Origin: Pseudomonas cuatrocienegasensis
GTDB taxonomy: Bacteria > Pseudomonadota > Gammaproteobacteria > Pseudomonadales > Pseudomonadaceae
Length of the DNA: 64,000 bases
Direction: 5' to 3'
Assembly: GCF_900110925.1 (NCBI RefSeq)
Contig: NZ_FOFP01000003.1
Location: 62,001 to 126,000, forward strand
Numbering within the stretch: position 1 is the first letter of the stretch; the number at the start of each line of letters is the position of its first letter. A model generated the notes under the pieces. It worked only from the letters and a program-made list of their open reading frames with translations. It was not told the origin of the DNA and searched no databases. The position numbers were made by a program, and so were the translations under genes. This document shows, in pieces, positions 25,781-34,693 of this stretch.

Positions 25781-27700
25781 TTACCAGTCCCAGTTGAAGG
25801 CCAGGCTGACCGCCTGCTGACGCGCCTCAGTCCCGCGCCAGTGGTAGGTGGCGCGGATGTCCATATCCGCCGCGAGGGCGTGGCTGATGCCCATGCTCGC
25901 CAGTGTTTGCCCGCTCGCCGGCGCATAGCCTTGCAACTCGAACGATGAGCCTTCGACGCTGGACAAGCCCATGCGCAGATCGCGCGGATCGTCCTCGAAC
26001 TCACGCTCACGGGCAACTTCAGCGAAAACCTGCGTCATCGCATTCACCGCATAGTTCATCTGCACACCCACGCCCAGACGACGGCTGTCACGCTGCTGCT
26101 CGTCGAAATCCAGGGCAGTGGCGCTGCTGCCCTGCTCGCGGTAGCCGTCAACGGTGATTTTCGCCAGGTCTGCACTGACGAAGGGACTGACCTGCCAGCC
26201 GCTGTCGGCATTGGCCAGGTCGTAGCCCAGGCGCCCGGACAATGCCCAGAGCTGGCCCTCACTATCCCCGCTCTCCTTGCGCTCGGTTATGCCCAGGGCA
26301 AAACGTCGCTGCAGATCGCTGTAATCGAGGTGCCCGGCGGTCGCGCCAAGATCAGCCCAGACACGACCGTTCTGATACTGGGCGAACGCACTCAGCAGGT
26401 AGCTGCGCAGGTCGTACTCCGAATCGGCCGCACCGGCTTCAAGCTGCTGGTCCTGCACACCCAGGGCGATACCCAGGCGCCAATTCGCGTCCAGCCGGTA
26501 ACTGCCGCCCACGGTCAAACCGAGCCCTTGGCTGTCGCCCTCGGCAACCGCTTCGCCTCGCTGGAAAGCCAGCTGCTGACCGGAGGCCGCCACCAGGCTT
26601 TGCCATTGCCCCACCGGTTGCCAGGCATTGCGCTGCGACTGCCACTCGCTGCGCAGTTGCTGTTGATGGCCCGTCAGGCTGCCCAATGCCATTTCCGGGA
26701 GCAGACCCGTTTCCCAGGGCGCTGCGAGAATCGAATAAATGTAGTCGGCGCTGATTTGCTGCACGGCTGCGGTGGGGTGCACGCCATCGTTGAACAACAG
26801 CCGATCAGGGTTGGCCGTGGCGCTGTTGATGCCGGAAGTAGCGTCTTCCAGGCAGAGATCGCCACTGAAGCACACATCGGATTGACTGACGCTGGGGTCA
26901 AACCCGTATAGAGCCAGGTCGGTCTGTACCTCGGCCAGCAAGCCACGGACGTTCAAGCGGATAACGTTGCCGCCCAGGGTACCCAGCTGGCTGGCCAACT
27001 CGGTATTGAACAACTCGGCAGCGGCCGAAAAAGCCGAACGCTGACCGGAGGCGAAACCGGCCGGCGTCAACCCTACATCCGGCAAGTCCGAAACGATGAT
27101 ATAGCGCGCCCCAGCCGCCTGCAGAGCCGCAACTCCGGCGACCAAGTCGGCAGCCGAAGCCGAAGCCGTGGTCTGATCGACAATCACGCCCTGCAGCACA
27201 TCGTTACCGCCGCCATTGATGTAGAACAGCGCATTGGGATCCACCCGTGGCACGTCGACCAGGTAACCATTGCGTGTACGGCTGAGACCCAGCCCCGTGT
27301 CCACCACTGAGCCGTTGGTGTCGACGATGGAGCCAAGAATCTGATCCGTGCGGTAGCCGCCCACGGCGTAGTTGGTCCCGTCGGCATTGCCAGTCAGCGC
27401 CTGCGGCAGAATCGGCGTCGACGGCAGCGCCTGCAACCCTAGCTGAGTGGCCAGACGCTGGGTCGAAACCTGCGCGTAATACTCGCTGTTGTTGTCCGCA
27501 TAGCCGGGACCGGTACGGTTGGTAAAACGCAGGCCGCCCGTGGGATTGCCGAACAGCAGCGGGCTACCGGCATCCGGAAACTGGCCGCTGTCGCTGAGCG
27601 AGTCCCCGAAGATCACCAATTGGCTGTACGGCATGGCGTGGGCAGTGGAAAGACCGGCGAGCAGAATGGCGGCGGTCAACGTCTTGAGGGTCGGGCGCAT
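25781..27700 (-). CDS. estA: GDSL-type esterase autotransporter EstA
   Basis: Surface esterase of the type V secretion class. The 639-residue protein has a signal peptide (ends about ...STAHA), a GDSL lipase passenger with LVIFGDSLSDSGQF (Ser about 34), the NGGGND block and the catalytic Asp/His pair DGVHPT (about 307-312), then a C-terminal beta-barrel (about 375-639) ending NWDW. In P. aeruginosa EstA is required for rhamnolipid production and motility. Its presence is core; any link with the L-rhamnose operon here is speculative. Confidence 0.93.
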   Translation of the reverse strand: MRPTLKTLTAAILLAGLSTAHAMPYSQLVIFGDSLSDSGQFPDAGSPLLFGNPTGGLRFTNRTGPGYADNNSEYYAQVSTQRLATQLGLQALPSTPILPQALTGNADGTNYAVGGYRTDQILGSIVDTNGSVVDTGLGLSRTRNGYLVDVPRVDPNALFYINGGGNDVLQGVIVDQTTASASAADLVAGVAALQAAGARYIIVSDLPDVGLTPAGFASGQRSAFSAAAELFNTELASQLGTLGGNVIRLNVRGLLAEVQTDLALYGFDPSVSQSDVCFSGDLCLEDATSGINSATANPDRLLFNDGVHPTAAVQQISADYIYSILAAPWETGLLPEMALGSLTGHQQQLRSEWQSQRNAWQPVGQWQSLVAASGQQLAFQRGEAVAEGDSQGLGLTVGGSYRLDANWRLGIALGVQDQQLEAGAADSEYDLRSYLLSAFAQYQNGRVWADLGATAGHLDYSDLQRRFALGITERKESGDSEGQLWALSGRLGYDLANADSGWQVSPFVSADLAKITVDGYREQGSSATALDFDEQQRDSRRLGVGVQMNYAVNAMTQVFAEVAREREFEDDPRDLRMGLSSVEGSSFELQGYAPASGQTLASMGISHALAADMDIRATYHWRGTEARQQAVSLAFNWDW

Positions 27701-27764
27701 GGTGGCTCCTTCTTATTGTGATGCCGAGTGGCATCGAAGGAGACTACCCACTCCTGCCTGCGGT

Positions 27765-27790
27765 TTCGCTCACCCGAACGGGTGAGCGAA
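27765..27790. terminator. Perfect 11-bp-stem hairpin between blc and estA
   Basis: TTCGCTCACCC-GAAC-GGGTGAGCGAA is a perfect stem with a 4-base loop, downstream of the lipocalin gene and 65 bases before the estA start, both leftward. There is no T-run, so it could be a terminator, a processing site or an operator. Confidence 0.4.
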
Positions 27791-27830
27791 TGCACCCGCT
27801 AACGGGCGCTGCGAACGCAGAAGACGCCTA

Positions 27831-28391
27831 TCAGGGTGTTCTGATCGCCGCGTTCGGGCTGCGCCAGATCAGCTCTTGAGTGTCATAGCCCTGGCTGCGC
27901 GCCACCTCCAGCAATTTGTCACGCTGCGCGGCAGACACTTTCTGCTCGCGCGTCAATAACCACAGGAACTTGCGGTTGGGGCTACCCACCAGCGCGGTAC
28001 GGTAATCGTTATCGAGGTACAGCACCCAGTAGTCGCCTTTGGCCACGCCCGGCAGGAGGTTGCTGAACCAGTTGTCGAAGGTGACCCACAGCTTGTCGGT
28101 CTTGCCTTCAACCTGAGGCACTGCACGCCCCTCCGCCTGCTGCCATTCGCCTTCCAGCGTCCGGCAGCGGTTGAGTACGCCGATACTGCCGTCATCCTGC
28201 AGGCTGTAATGTGCCTCGGACTGTGCACAATCGCGCTGGAAGAACATCGGCAGGCGGGCCTGCTCGTACCAGGTACCCTGATAGCGGGCCAGGTCGACCC
28301 GGTCGACAGTCTTCGGCGGCACCACACCGGTTCCCGAATTCGCGCATCCCGCCAACACACCCAGTGCCAGCACAGCAGCGGCTAATCGCAT
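27831..28391 (-). CDS. blc: Outer-membrane lipocalin
   Basis: Bacterial lipocalin anchored to the outer membrane. The 186-residue protein has a lipobox (VLAGCANSG; Cys about 15), the lipocalin GxW motif YQGTWYEQARLPMFFQRDC (about 40-58), YWVLYLDNDYRTALVGSPNRKFLWLLTRE and a typical Blc C-terminus (GYDTQELIWR). It probably binds fatty acids or lysolipids in envelope stress. The small lipoprotein gene precedes it by 10 bases, suggesting cotranscription. Confidence 0.93.
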   Translation of the reverse strand: MRLAAAVLALGVLAGCANSGTGVVPPKTVDRVDLARYQGTWYEQARLPMFFQRDCAQSEAHYSLQDDGSIGVLNRCRTLEGEWQQAEGRAVPQVEGKTDKLWVTFDNWFSNLLPGVAKGDYWVLYLDNDYRTALVGSPNRKFLWLLTREQKVSAAQRDKLLEVARSQGYDTQELIWRSPNAAIRTP

Positions 28392-28401
28392 CGTTGACTC
28401 C

Positions 28402-28656
28402 TTATTGCAAACCTTTACCTGAAAACATCAGGACCTTGTCGCCGGCGTACTGCACGCTGATAAAGCGCTCCTGGGTGCCCCAGGTACAACTGAGAACACC
28501 CAACGCCCCGGCACATTCGCTCGGCCGTCCGAGCAGTGTCTCCACTTCGGCCTTGGCCATACCCGCCTCAAGCTTGGAATAGTTGGCCTGGTTGATCTTG
28601 TTACAGGCGACCAACAACAGACAGCACGCCACAAGGGCGATAGTGCGCAGTGACAT
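28402..28656 (-). CDS. Small lipoprotein, SmpA/OmlA-like
   Basis: An 84-residue protein: lipoprotein signal MSLRTIALVACCLLLVACN (Cys 18) and a mature part with the YSKLEAGMAKAEVETLLGRPSE helix that opens SmpA/OmlA (BamE-like) folds, then strands with a Cys pair (ECAGALGVLSCTWG). Function unknown; an envelope role is likely from the fold. It lies 10 bases before blc. Confidence 0.75.
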   Translation of the reverse strand: MSLRTIALVACCLLLVACNKINQANYSKLEAGMAKAEVETLLGRPSECAGALGVLSCTWGTQERFISVQYAGDKVLMFSGKGLQ

Positions 28657-28833
28657 GGGTGAGCTCCAGGGCGACAGATAACAGACAGCTTGGCACAAGG
28701 TCGCGACGACCGCCTGCTTGGACGTTAGAACCGCGAGCCAGGTTCCTTGACGGAGAGCTCGCTTAGCGCAGAAGACAAATCAAGGAAGGCGCGGTGCAGA
28801 GGCGCACGGAGGGAGGAATGCGTGTTAGATACG

Positions 28834-28856
28834 GCCTGGCAGGGAGCCTGCCAGGC
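28834..28856. terminator. Hairpin downstream of fbp
   Basis: GCCTGGCAGG-GAG-CCTGCCAGGC is a perfect 10-bp stem 11 bases beyond the fbp stop (fbp is leftward). No U-run follows on the fbp strand, so it may terminate weakly or protect the mRNA end. The rest of 28657-28866 shows nothing recognisable. Confidence 0.45.
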
Positions 28857-28866
28857 ACAGCAGAGA

Positions 28867-29874
28867 TCAGCCTTTATGGTAAGCGGTGACCCGCTCGACT
28901 TCTTCCTTCGAGCCAAGGTAGACCGCTACACGCTGGTGCAGGGAGGTCGGCTGAATATCGAGGATGCGCTGGGTACCGTTGGTGGCAGCGCCGCCCGCTT
29001 GCTCGATAATCATCGACATCGGGTTGGCCTCGTACATCAAGCGCAGTTTGCCCGGCTTCTCCGGCTCACGGGAGTCACGCGGGTACATGAAGACGCCACC
29101 ACGGGTGAGGATACGGTGCACGTCGGCGACCATGGAGGCGATCCAGCGCATGTTGTAGTTCTTGCCCAGGGGGCCGTCCTGCCCGGCCAGCAGCTCATTG
29201 ACGTAACGGGTGACCGGTGGCTCCCAGTGACGCTGGTTCGACATATTGATGGCGAACTCCTGGGTGCTTTCCGGCACCTTGATGTCATCGTGGGTGAGCA
29301 CGAAGCTGCCCAGCTCGCGGTCCAGGGTAAAGCCCTTGACGCCATTGCCCAGGGTCAGCATCAGCATGGTCTGCGGGCCGTAGATCGCATAGCCGGCGCA
29401 GACCTGTTCGGTGCCCGGCTGCAGGAAGGCTTCTTCACCCAGGTCGCCGAGTTCGCCATTACGTTCAGGGCAACGCAGCACCGAGAAGATGGTACCGACC
29501 GAGACGTTGACATCGATATTGGAAGAGCCATCGAGCGGATCGAAGACCAGCAGGTAGGCGCCCTTGGGGTAGCGCCCAGGAATCTGGTAGGCATTGTCCA
29601 TTTCCTCGGAAGCCATGCCGGCCAGGTGACCGCCCCACTCGTTGGCCTCAAGCAGGATTTCGTTGGACAGCACGTCCAGCTTCTTCTGCACCTCGCCCTG
29701 CACGTTCTCGGTTTCCATGCTGCCCAGCACGCCGCCCAGGGCGCCCTTGGACACCTGATGGCTGATGGCCTTGCAGGCGCGCGCCACGACTTCGATGAGG
29801 AAACGCAGATCAGCCGGGGTATTGTGACTGCGGGTCTGTTCGATCAGATAGCGGCTCAGGGTAACGCGCGACAT
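28867..29874 (-). CDS. fbp: Fructose-1,6-bisphosphatase class I
   Basis: Gluconeogenic phosphatase converting fructose-1,6-bisphosphate to fructose-6-phosphate. The 335-residue protein has the metal-site motif [15 protein letters not shown] (about 108-122), an earlier [12 protein letters not shown] segment, [12 protein letters not shown] and [18 protein letters not shown] substrate loop ([19 protein letters not shown]). Start ATG at 29874 gives the usual family N-terminus [13 protein letters not shown]. It stands alone in front of the GGDEF gene. Confidence 0.96.
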   Translation of the reverse strand: MSRVTLSRYLIEQTRSHNTPADLRFLIEVVARACKAISHQVSKGALGGVLGSMETENVQGEVQKKLDVLSNEILLEANEWGGHLAGMASEEMDNAYQIPGRYPKGAYLLVFDPLDGSSNIDVNVSVGTIFSVLRCPERNGELGDLGEEAFLQPGTEQVCAGYAIYGPQTMLMLTLGNGVKGFTLDRELGSFVLTHDDIKVPESTQEFAINMSNQRHWEPPVTRYVNELLAGQDGPLGKNYNMRWIASMVADVHRILTRGGVFMYPRDSREPEKPGKLRLMYEANPMSMIIEQAGGAATNGTQRILDIQPTSLHQRVAVYLGSKEEVERVTAYHKG

Positions 29875-29945
29875 TGAAGGCTCCGGGAGGATGTGGAATC
29901 GCGGCAGTTTAACCTGTTCGCGACAACCGCGCCTCCTGCCGCCGG

Positions 29946-31592
29946 TCATGCCGGGTCTGCGGCCACCACGACCTGATTGCGCCCATTGCGCTTGGCCTGG
30001 TAAAGCGCCAAGTCGGCCACCTGCAGCAGTTGATCGAGGTCATTGCCCTGCTGCGGCCAGACTGCCAACCCCGCCGACAGCGTGATGTGTTGGCCGCCAC
30101 TGCGCGTGGGCAGCGGCTCACCAGCCAATGCGCGGCACAACGCCTGCAGACGCATCAGCGCTTCGTCGCGCCCCGCCCCCGGCAGAATCAGCAAAAATTC
30201 TTCACCGCCGATGCGAAACACCGCATCAGAACTGCGCAGACTATCCAGCAAGTGCTGAGCAACAGCCTTGAGCACATCATCGCCAGCCAAATGCCCGTGC
30301 AGGTCATTGAGCTGTTTGAAATGGTCAAGATCAATCAGGCCAATGGCGATCGGGCTTTGCTCGCGCTGCGCGCGGGCCAGCTCACGGGCGAAGAATTCAT
30401 CCAGGTAACGTCGGTTGTACAACCCGGTCAACGGATCGCACAGCGCCTGCTCCTGCAACTGCGCATGCAGGCTGGAAATCGTGCGCAGGCGCTCCTCGCT
30501 CACGGCCAGTGCCTCCGCCAGCCGGAGCGCGTCGAGATGACGCTGGGTCACATCACGCAGGTAGAGCATTCGCCCCAGCACGACAGCACCATCGCGGGTA
30601 ATGCGCTCGATCGCCCGGGTACGCACCTCGAAATAGCGCGCAGAGCTATGCAGAACGAGCAGTTGGTCCTCACTGGCTTGGCGCTCCAGCAACGCCTGCA
30701 ATGCCGGCCCGAATACCGGCCAGTGCTCCAGCGCGCGCCCCTGCCAGCTGGTATGCAGCCCCGCCAGCTTAAGCGCCTCGGGATTGGCCTCGACGACCCG
30801 GCGCTGAGGATCAACCACCAACACGGGATCAAGCAACGCTTCAAGCAGCAGGTGCCGCGCCATCGGCAGCAGATCGAACAGCCGCACGCTGACGATCAGC
30901 CAGGCAAATGCAAGGAGCGTGAAAGCGAAGCTGAACGGCGTGGGGTCAAAACCAAACAGCGTCCAGCCGAACCCCACGTAACTGAAATTGGCCAGCCAAG
31001 GCAGCGCCGTAACCAGCACAAAACACAGATAGTGGCGGCGATGAACCCCATAACCAACGACGGCAGCCCGCACGACCACAGCCAAGCAGAAACACATCAG
31101 CAGGTAGACGTAGACAGTGGCCAGATAGAACAGCGGACCGTGTTCATACTGCACCGGCGCGCCCGGTGTATCCGCGATCGGCGCAGTACCAGCCCCATAG
31201 AACAAAGCATGCCAGGGATTGCTGGCCGCCATGCCCCAGATCAACACAGGCGCCAGACCCAACGCCAGGCGCAGCGGCAAGAGCAACGGCTGGCGTATGC
31301 TGTTGACGTATTGCCACAGGAAGACCGCCCAAAAGGTCGGCACGCCAACAATTCCGGGCCAGGCCATGACTGCCCACAACTGCTTACAGCCGGCGTCCTG
31401 GGTTGCCAGCTCCAGCGCTGCAGCAGCCATCCACCACAGGCTGGCCAGGTGCATATAGAGGAACGACTCGCGCCCAGGAAAGTAACGCTGGCGCAAAACC
31501 CAGCGTGCCAGCACGACGACGCCGAGACAAATCAAGCCGGTCAGTAGAACCGGGACGCTCATGCTCCAGCCGGCATCAGCACAACGACTCAT
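29946..31592 (-). CDS. Membrane diguanylate cyclase (7TM-like, PAS, GGDEF)
   Basis: Predicted c-di-GMP synthase of 548 residues. An N-terminal membrane region of about seven helices (to about 230) resembles 7TM histidine-kinase sensor domains. A PAS-like segment follows ([23 protein letters not shown]), then GGDEF ([20 protein letters not shown] ... [14 protein letters not shown]). The active-site motif is GGEEF, and RSSD five residues before it matches the inhibitory I-site. The start at 31592 has a GGGGCGGG upstream; 31562 is an alternative. No signal is known. Confidence 0.87.
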   Translation of the reverse strand: MSRCADAGWSMSVPVLLTGLICLGVVVLARWVLRQRYFPGRESFLYMHLASLWWMAAAALELATQDAGCKQLWAVMAWPGIVGVPTFWAVFLWQYVNSIRQPLLLPLRLALGLAPVLIWGMAASNPWHALFYGAGTAPIADTPGAPVQYEHGPLFYLATVYVYLLMCFCLAVVVRAAVVGYGVHRRHYLCFVLVTALPWLANFSYVGFGWTLFGFDPTPFSFAFTLLAFAWLIVSVRLFDLLPMARHLLLEALLDPVLVVDPQRRVVEANPEALKLAGLHTSWQGRALEHWPVFGPALQALLERQASEDQLLVLHSSARYFEVRTRAIERITRDGAVVLGRMLYLRDVTQRHLDALRLAEALAVSEERLRTISSLHAQLQEQALCDPLTGLYNRRYLDEFFARELARAQREQSPIAIGLIDLDHFKQLNDLHGHLAGDDVLKAVAQHLLDSLRSSDAVFRIGGEEFLLILPGAGRDEALMRLQALCRALAGEPLPTRSGGQHITLSAGLAVWPQQGNDLDQLLQVADLALYQAKRNGRNQVVVAADPA

Positions 31593-31737
31593 GGCCCGCC
31601 CCACGCAAAAGCATGGCAGCAGGCAAGCCTGGCAGGCGCAGGGCAGCGCGCAAGAATAGGGTGTGGAATGAACACAAAGCAGTCCAAAGCCTGAAATGGT
31701 GCGTGTGATGGCCCTCGAACAAGCATGCAGGCCTGAA

Positions 31738-31765
31738 CTGGACATCCGAGTCAGCGCGCTATAAT
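31738..31765 (+). promoter_or_regulatory. Candidate sigma-70 promoter for the Cys-cluster gene
   Basis: A perfect -10 (TATAAT, 31760-31765) is preceded by CTGGACA (31738-31744) with a spacer of 15-16 bases, slightly short. It lies 130 bases before the Cys-cluster gene in the 304-base divergent gap (31593-31896); the rest of the gap has no recognisable feature. Confidence 0.4.
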
Positions 31766-31896
31766 AGCCCAACGACAGCACTGTCTGAGCGGCAACCGTT
31801 AGACACTCTAACCGTCTGGCGAAAAGCACTCCACAGCAGCGCCCCGAACGCTATGATCGCGCCCCCTCACGCCGACCACCGACATCATCGAAGCCA

Positions 31897-32292
31897 ATGA
31901 AGAACAATCTGATCGCCGCAGCCGAACTAGACCGCCTCGATACCTGGGCCAAATACACTGCGGATATGTGTCACTCCTGCAACTCCAGCTGCTGCACGCT
32001 GCCGGTGGAAGCGCGCTTGAGCGATCTCATCCGCATCGGCGTGGTCGATGAGTTCGAGCGTGGGGAACCTGCGAAGAACATCGCCAAACGCCTGCAGAAA
32101 GACGGCATCGTCGAGCGCTTCAACCAGAAATCCGGCATCTTCACCCTGGCGCGCATGAGCAATAACGACTGCCTGTACCTGGATCGCACCTCTCGCCTGT
32201 GCACTATCTACGACAAGCGTCCCGATACCTGCCGCAACCATCCACGCATCGGACCACGCCCTGGCTACTGCGCCTACAAGCCCAAACGCTGA
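31897..32292 (+). CDS. YkgJ-family cysteine cluster protein
   Basis: A 131-residue protein of the zinc/iron-chelating YkgJ family. Cysteines are spaced as in the family: DMCHSCNSSCCTLPVEA (about 24-40), NNDCLYLD, SRLCTIYDKRPDTCRNHPRIG and a final GYCAYKP. Such proteins probably bind a metal or Fe-S cluster; no reaction is established. It stands alone between the GGDEF gene and the serine hydrolase pair. Confidence 0.87.
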   Translation: MKNNLIAAAELDRLDTWAKYTADMCHSCNSSCCTLPVEARLSDLIRIGVVDEFERGEPAKNIAKRLQKDGIVERFNQKSGIFTLARMSNNDCLYLDRTSRLCTIYDKRPDTCRNHPRIGPRPGYCAYKPKR

Positions 32293-32340
32293 TGCAAGAC
32301 TTATCCACGAACGCTATGCGTGTGCTCGGGCGCTGAGGAG

Positions 32341-32425
32341 CTGTTTCGTCGCGAGCAGCGTTGCAGCGCCTGTCTACGACATGTCGCAACTTCAGGTTAC
32401 GCCTTGCCTGGCACGCCACGCGCAC
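32341..32425. repeat. Decayed fragment resembling the GGGTCTGTT element
   Basis: CTGTTTCGTCGCGAGCAGCG at 32341 and GCCTTGCCTGGCAC at 32401 resemble stretches of the right half of the element at 15200-15467, in inverse order of strand. Ends are not intact and the match is partial, so this is a tentative relic. Confidence 0.3.
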
Positions 32426-32488
32426 AATGGTTGAACAGCTTGGCCACTAGCCCCTCGAATCTGGAGTACTCCTACTCCGAGGTTGCAC

Positions 32489-33562
32489 ATGCTCCATCGC
32501 CTTACCGCGTGGCGCCATCTGGCCGTTGCTTTCACTCTTAGCAGCAACGCCGTCGCAGCGCTGGAGCCACCTACGTGGCCCGACTACCTGCTCGAGCAGT
32601 TGGCCCAGATCGATGCCCAGAGCCCTGGCGAACTGGGCGTGTACGTGAAGGATCTGCACAGCCAGCGGATCGTCGCCTACCAGGCCGACGAGCCCTGGTA
32701 CCTGGCATCCACCGTCAAAGTGCCAATCGCCATAGCGGTACTGCAGGCGGCGATGGCAGGCACCATCCACCTCGATAGCCCGCTTACCCTGGCAGCCGAG
32801 GACTACGTCGATGGCGCCGGCAGCAGTAATGCGCGCCCTGTGGGTAGTCGGGTGGCGGTACGCACCCTGCTCGAACAGATGATCATCTACAGCGACAACA
32901 CCGCCTCCGACCGCCTGATTCGTCTGGTGGGCCTGGATGCGGTGAATCAGGTAGCGCGAAACCTGGCGGGCGATCAGCCGCTCTTTGCCATCACTACCCT
33001 GGCGGGCGTGCGCCGGCAGATCTACAGCCAGTGGCACCCGAACGCTCAGCAGCTAGCCGGCCAGGACTTTCTGCAGATTCGCCACGCCAGCGGCTCACGC
33101 AAAGCGGCAGTGGCCCGACAACTGGGCCTGGCTGAGGCCGATCTGCAGCCCATCAGCCTCGACCAGGCCTACCAGGCCTACTATGCCGGCGGCGCCAACT
33201 CGGCCCACCTGACGGCTCTGGCCGAGGTGCTCGAAGGCCTGGCTGATGGCCGCGCGCTGGATGCGGCACATACCGATTACCTGCTGGGCCTGATGCGCCA
33301 GGTGCAGACCGGCAACCAACGGATCAGGGCGGGCTTGCCGGCTGCCACGCCCTATGCCCAGAAAACCGGCACCCAGCGGGCACGCGCCTGCGATGCGGGG
33401 CTGATCGAGCCACCAGCGCGTCAGGGCCAAGCCCCCGTGCTGGTGGTGGCCTGCGTGCGCGGTGACCTGTCGATGGCGCGCAGCGAGCGCAGCCTGCGCC
33501 AGGTCGGCGAAGCCTTGACGCGCAGTGGACTGCTCAAACCCATGGATGGGAACAACCGATGA
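32489..33562 (+). CDS. Class A beta-lactamase-fold serine hydrolase 1
   Basis: A 357-residue exported protein: signal peptide (MLHRLTAWRHLAVAFTLSSNAVAA), then the penicilloyl-serine motifs ASTVKVPIA (SxxK, about 75), SDNTASD (SDN, about 135) and QKTGTQ (KTG, about 288). A segment of about 80 residues replaces a normal omega loop, and the Glu166 motif of class A enzymes is not apparent, so true beta-lactamase activity is doubtful; a peptidase-type role is possible. ATG at 32489 preferred over TTG at 32483. Overlaps the paralogue downstream by 4 bases. Confidence 0.8.
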   Translation: MLHRLTAWRHLAVAFTLSSNAVAALEPPTWPDYLLEQLAQIDAQSPGELGVYVKDLHSQRIVAYQADEPWYLASTVKVPIAIAVLQAAMAGTIHLDSPLTLAAEDYVDGAGSSNARPVGSRVAVRTLLEQMIIYSDNTASDRLIRLVGLDAVNQVARNLAGDQPLFAITTLAGVRRQIYSQWHPNAQQLAGQDFLQIRHASGSRKAAVARQLGLAEADLQPISLDQAYQAYYAGGANSAHLTALAEVLEGLADGRALDAAHTDYLLGLMRQVQTGNQRIRAGLPAATPYAQKTGTQRARACDAGLIEPPARQGQAPVLVVACVRGDLSMARSERSLRQVGEALTRSGLLKPMDGNNR

Positions 33563-34605
33563 ACCCACGCGTTCTGCTGCCTCTGCTTGCTGTTGGCCTG
33601 CTGCTCGCCGCCTGGCTCTGGGCCAGCCCCTCAAGCGAGGCGCCCTGGCGAGCCGAGCTGCAAGAACGCCTCGAACGTCTGGATGCCGAGTCGCCTGGCA
33701 AGCTGGGCGTGTATGTCGAGCACCTGAGCGAAGGTCACCTCGATTATCAGGCCGAAGGCCCCTGGTACCTCGCCTCCACCGTCAAACTGCCCGTGGCCAT
33801 CGCGGTGCTACAAGGCGTCGACAAAGGTCGCCTGAGCCTGGATCAAGCCGTCGAACTGACCGCCGAAGACAAGGTGGATGGCTCAGGCGGTACCGTCTGG
33901 AGCGACGTAGGCACGACCTTCAGCATCCGCACCCTGCTCGAAGAGATGCTGCGCGAAAGCGACAACACCGCAGCGGACATGCTGATTCGCCTGGTAGGCG
34001 TCGATACGCTCAACGCAAGCCTGGAGCGTTATGGCTTCAGCCAGCTGACGTCACTGTTGCAAGTGCGCCAGGATCTTTATGCCGAACTGCACCCCGATGC
34101 GCGCAACCTGAGCAACCAGCAGATCGTCGAAGTAGCCGCCGCACCCATTGGGCCTGAACGTGTGCAGGCCCTGGCCAACGCCCTGGGCTTAACGCCTGGA
34201 CAACTTGAGCAGGACGATCTTGATGAGGCCTACCGCCGTTACTATGCCCAAGGCCGCAATAGCAGCAGCCTTACCGGCTACGGCGCCCTGCTGCGCGATC
34301 TGGTCCGCGGCGAATTGCTCAGTGACGCCAGCCAGCAGTTGCTCTACCAACTGACCGGACTGAATCAGTACGAGGCCTATCGCCTTGAGGCCGGCCTGGC
34401 CGAAGACCTGCCTTTCATTCAGAAAACCGGCACCCAGCAAGGCCGTGCCTGCCATGTCGGTGTGGCTCGCCCAGAAACGCCCGAGCAGGCGCTGATCATC
34501 ATCGCCTGTGCCGCTGATCTGGACGAAAATCGCGAAGCGGGTGCACTCTTCGAGCGCATTGGCGAAGCCATTCAGCAGACCGTGCTGCAACCCCAGGCCG
34601 GCTAA
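33559..34605 (+). CDS. Class A beta-lactamase-fold serine hydrolase 2
   Basis: A 348-residue paralogue of the preceding protein, starting in its stop (ATGA). It has an N-terminal membrane/signal helix (LLPLLAVGLLLAAWLWA), ASTVKLPVA (SxxK), ESDNTAADMLIRLVG (SDN) and QKTGTQQGRACHVG (KTG). The two share LGVYV..L, the EPWYLASTVK/GPWYLASTVK block and the long middle insert, so they arose by tandem duplication. As with the first, the omega-loop Glu is unclear. They are cotranscribed and end at the typA terminator. Confidence 0.8.
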   Translation: MNPRVLLPLLAVGLLLAAWLWASPSSEAPWRAELQERLERLDAESPGKLGVYVEHLSEGHLDYQAEGPWYLASTVKLPVAIAVLQGVDKGRLSLDQAVELTAEDKVDGSGGTVWSDVGTTFSIRTLLEEMLRESDNTAADMLIRLVGVDTLNASLERYGFSQLTSLLQVRQDLYAELHPDARNLSNQQIVEVAAAPIGPERVQALANALGLTPGQLEQDDLDEAYRRYYAQGRNSSSLTGYGALLRDLVRGELLSDASQQLLYQLTGLNQYEAYRLEAGLAEDLPFIQKTGTQQGRACHVGVARPETPEQALIIIACAADLDENREAGALFERIGEAIQQTVLQPQAG

Positions 34606-34637
34606 AACACAGCCACCCAAACCAATCCTGCACGCAT

Positions 34638-34676
34638 AAAAAAGCCCCCGCCGGCCTGCGCCAACGGGGGCTTTCT
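34638..34676. terminator. Bidirectional terminator between hydrolase 2 and typA
   Basis: AAAAAAGCCCCCG ... CGGGGGCTTTC forms a GC-rich stem with an A-tract before and T-tract after, serving the rightward hydrolase pair and the leftward typA. Confidence 0.85.
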
Positions 34677-34693
34677 AGTGAGCTAGAACTGGA

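Noticed and set aside
28747..29877. Rightward frame of 376 codons opposite fbp
   Set aside because: Antisense shadow of fbp extended into the intergenic region; no ribosome site or motifs.
32489..34605. Antibiotic-resistance beta-lactamases
   Set aside because: SxxK, SDN and KTG are present but the class A Glu166 motif is not apparent and the middle region is different; resistance is not supported.
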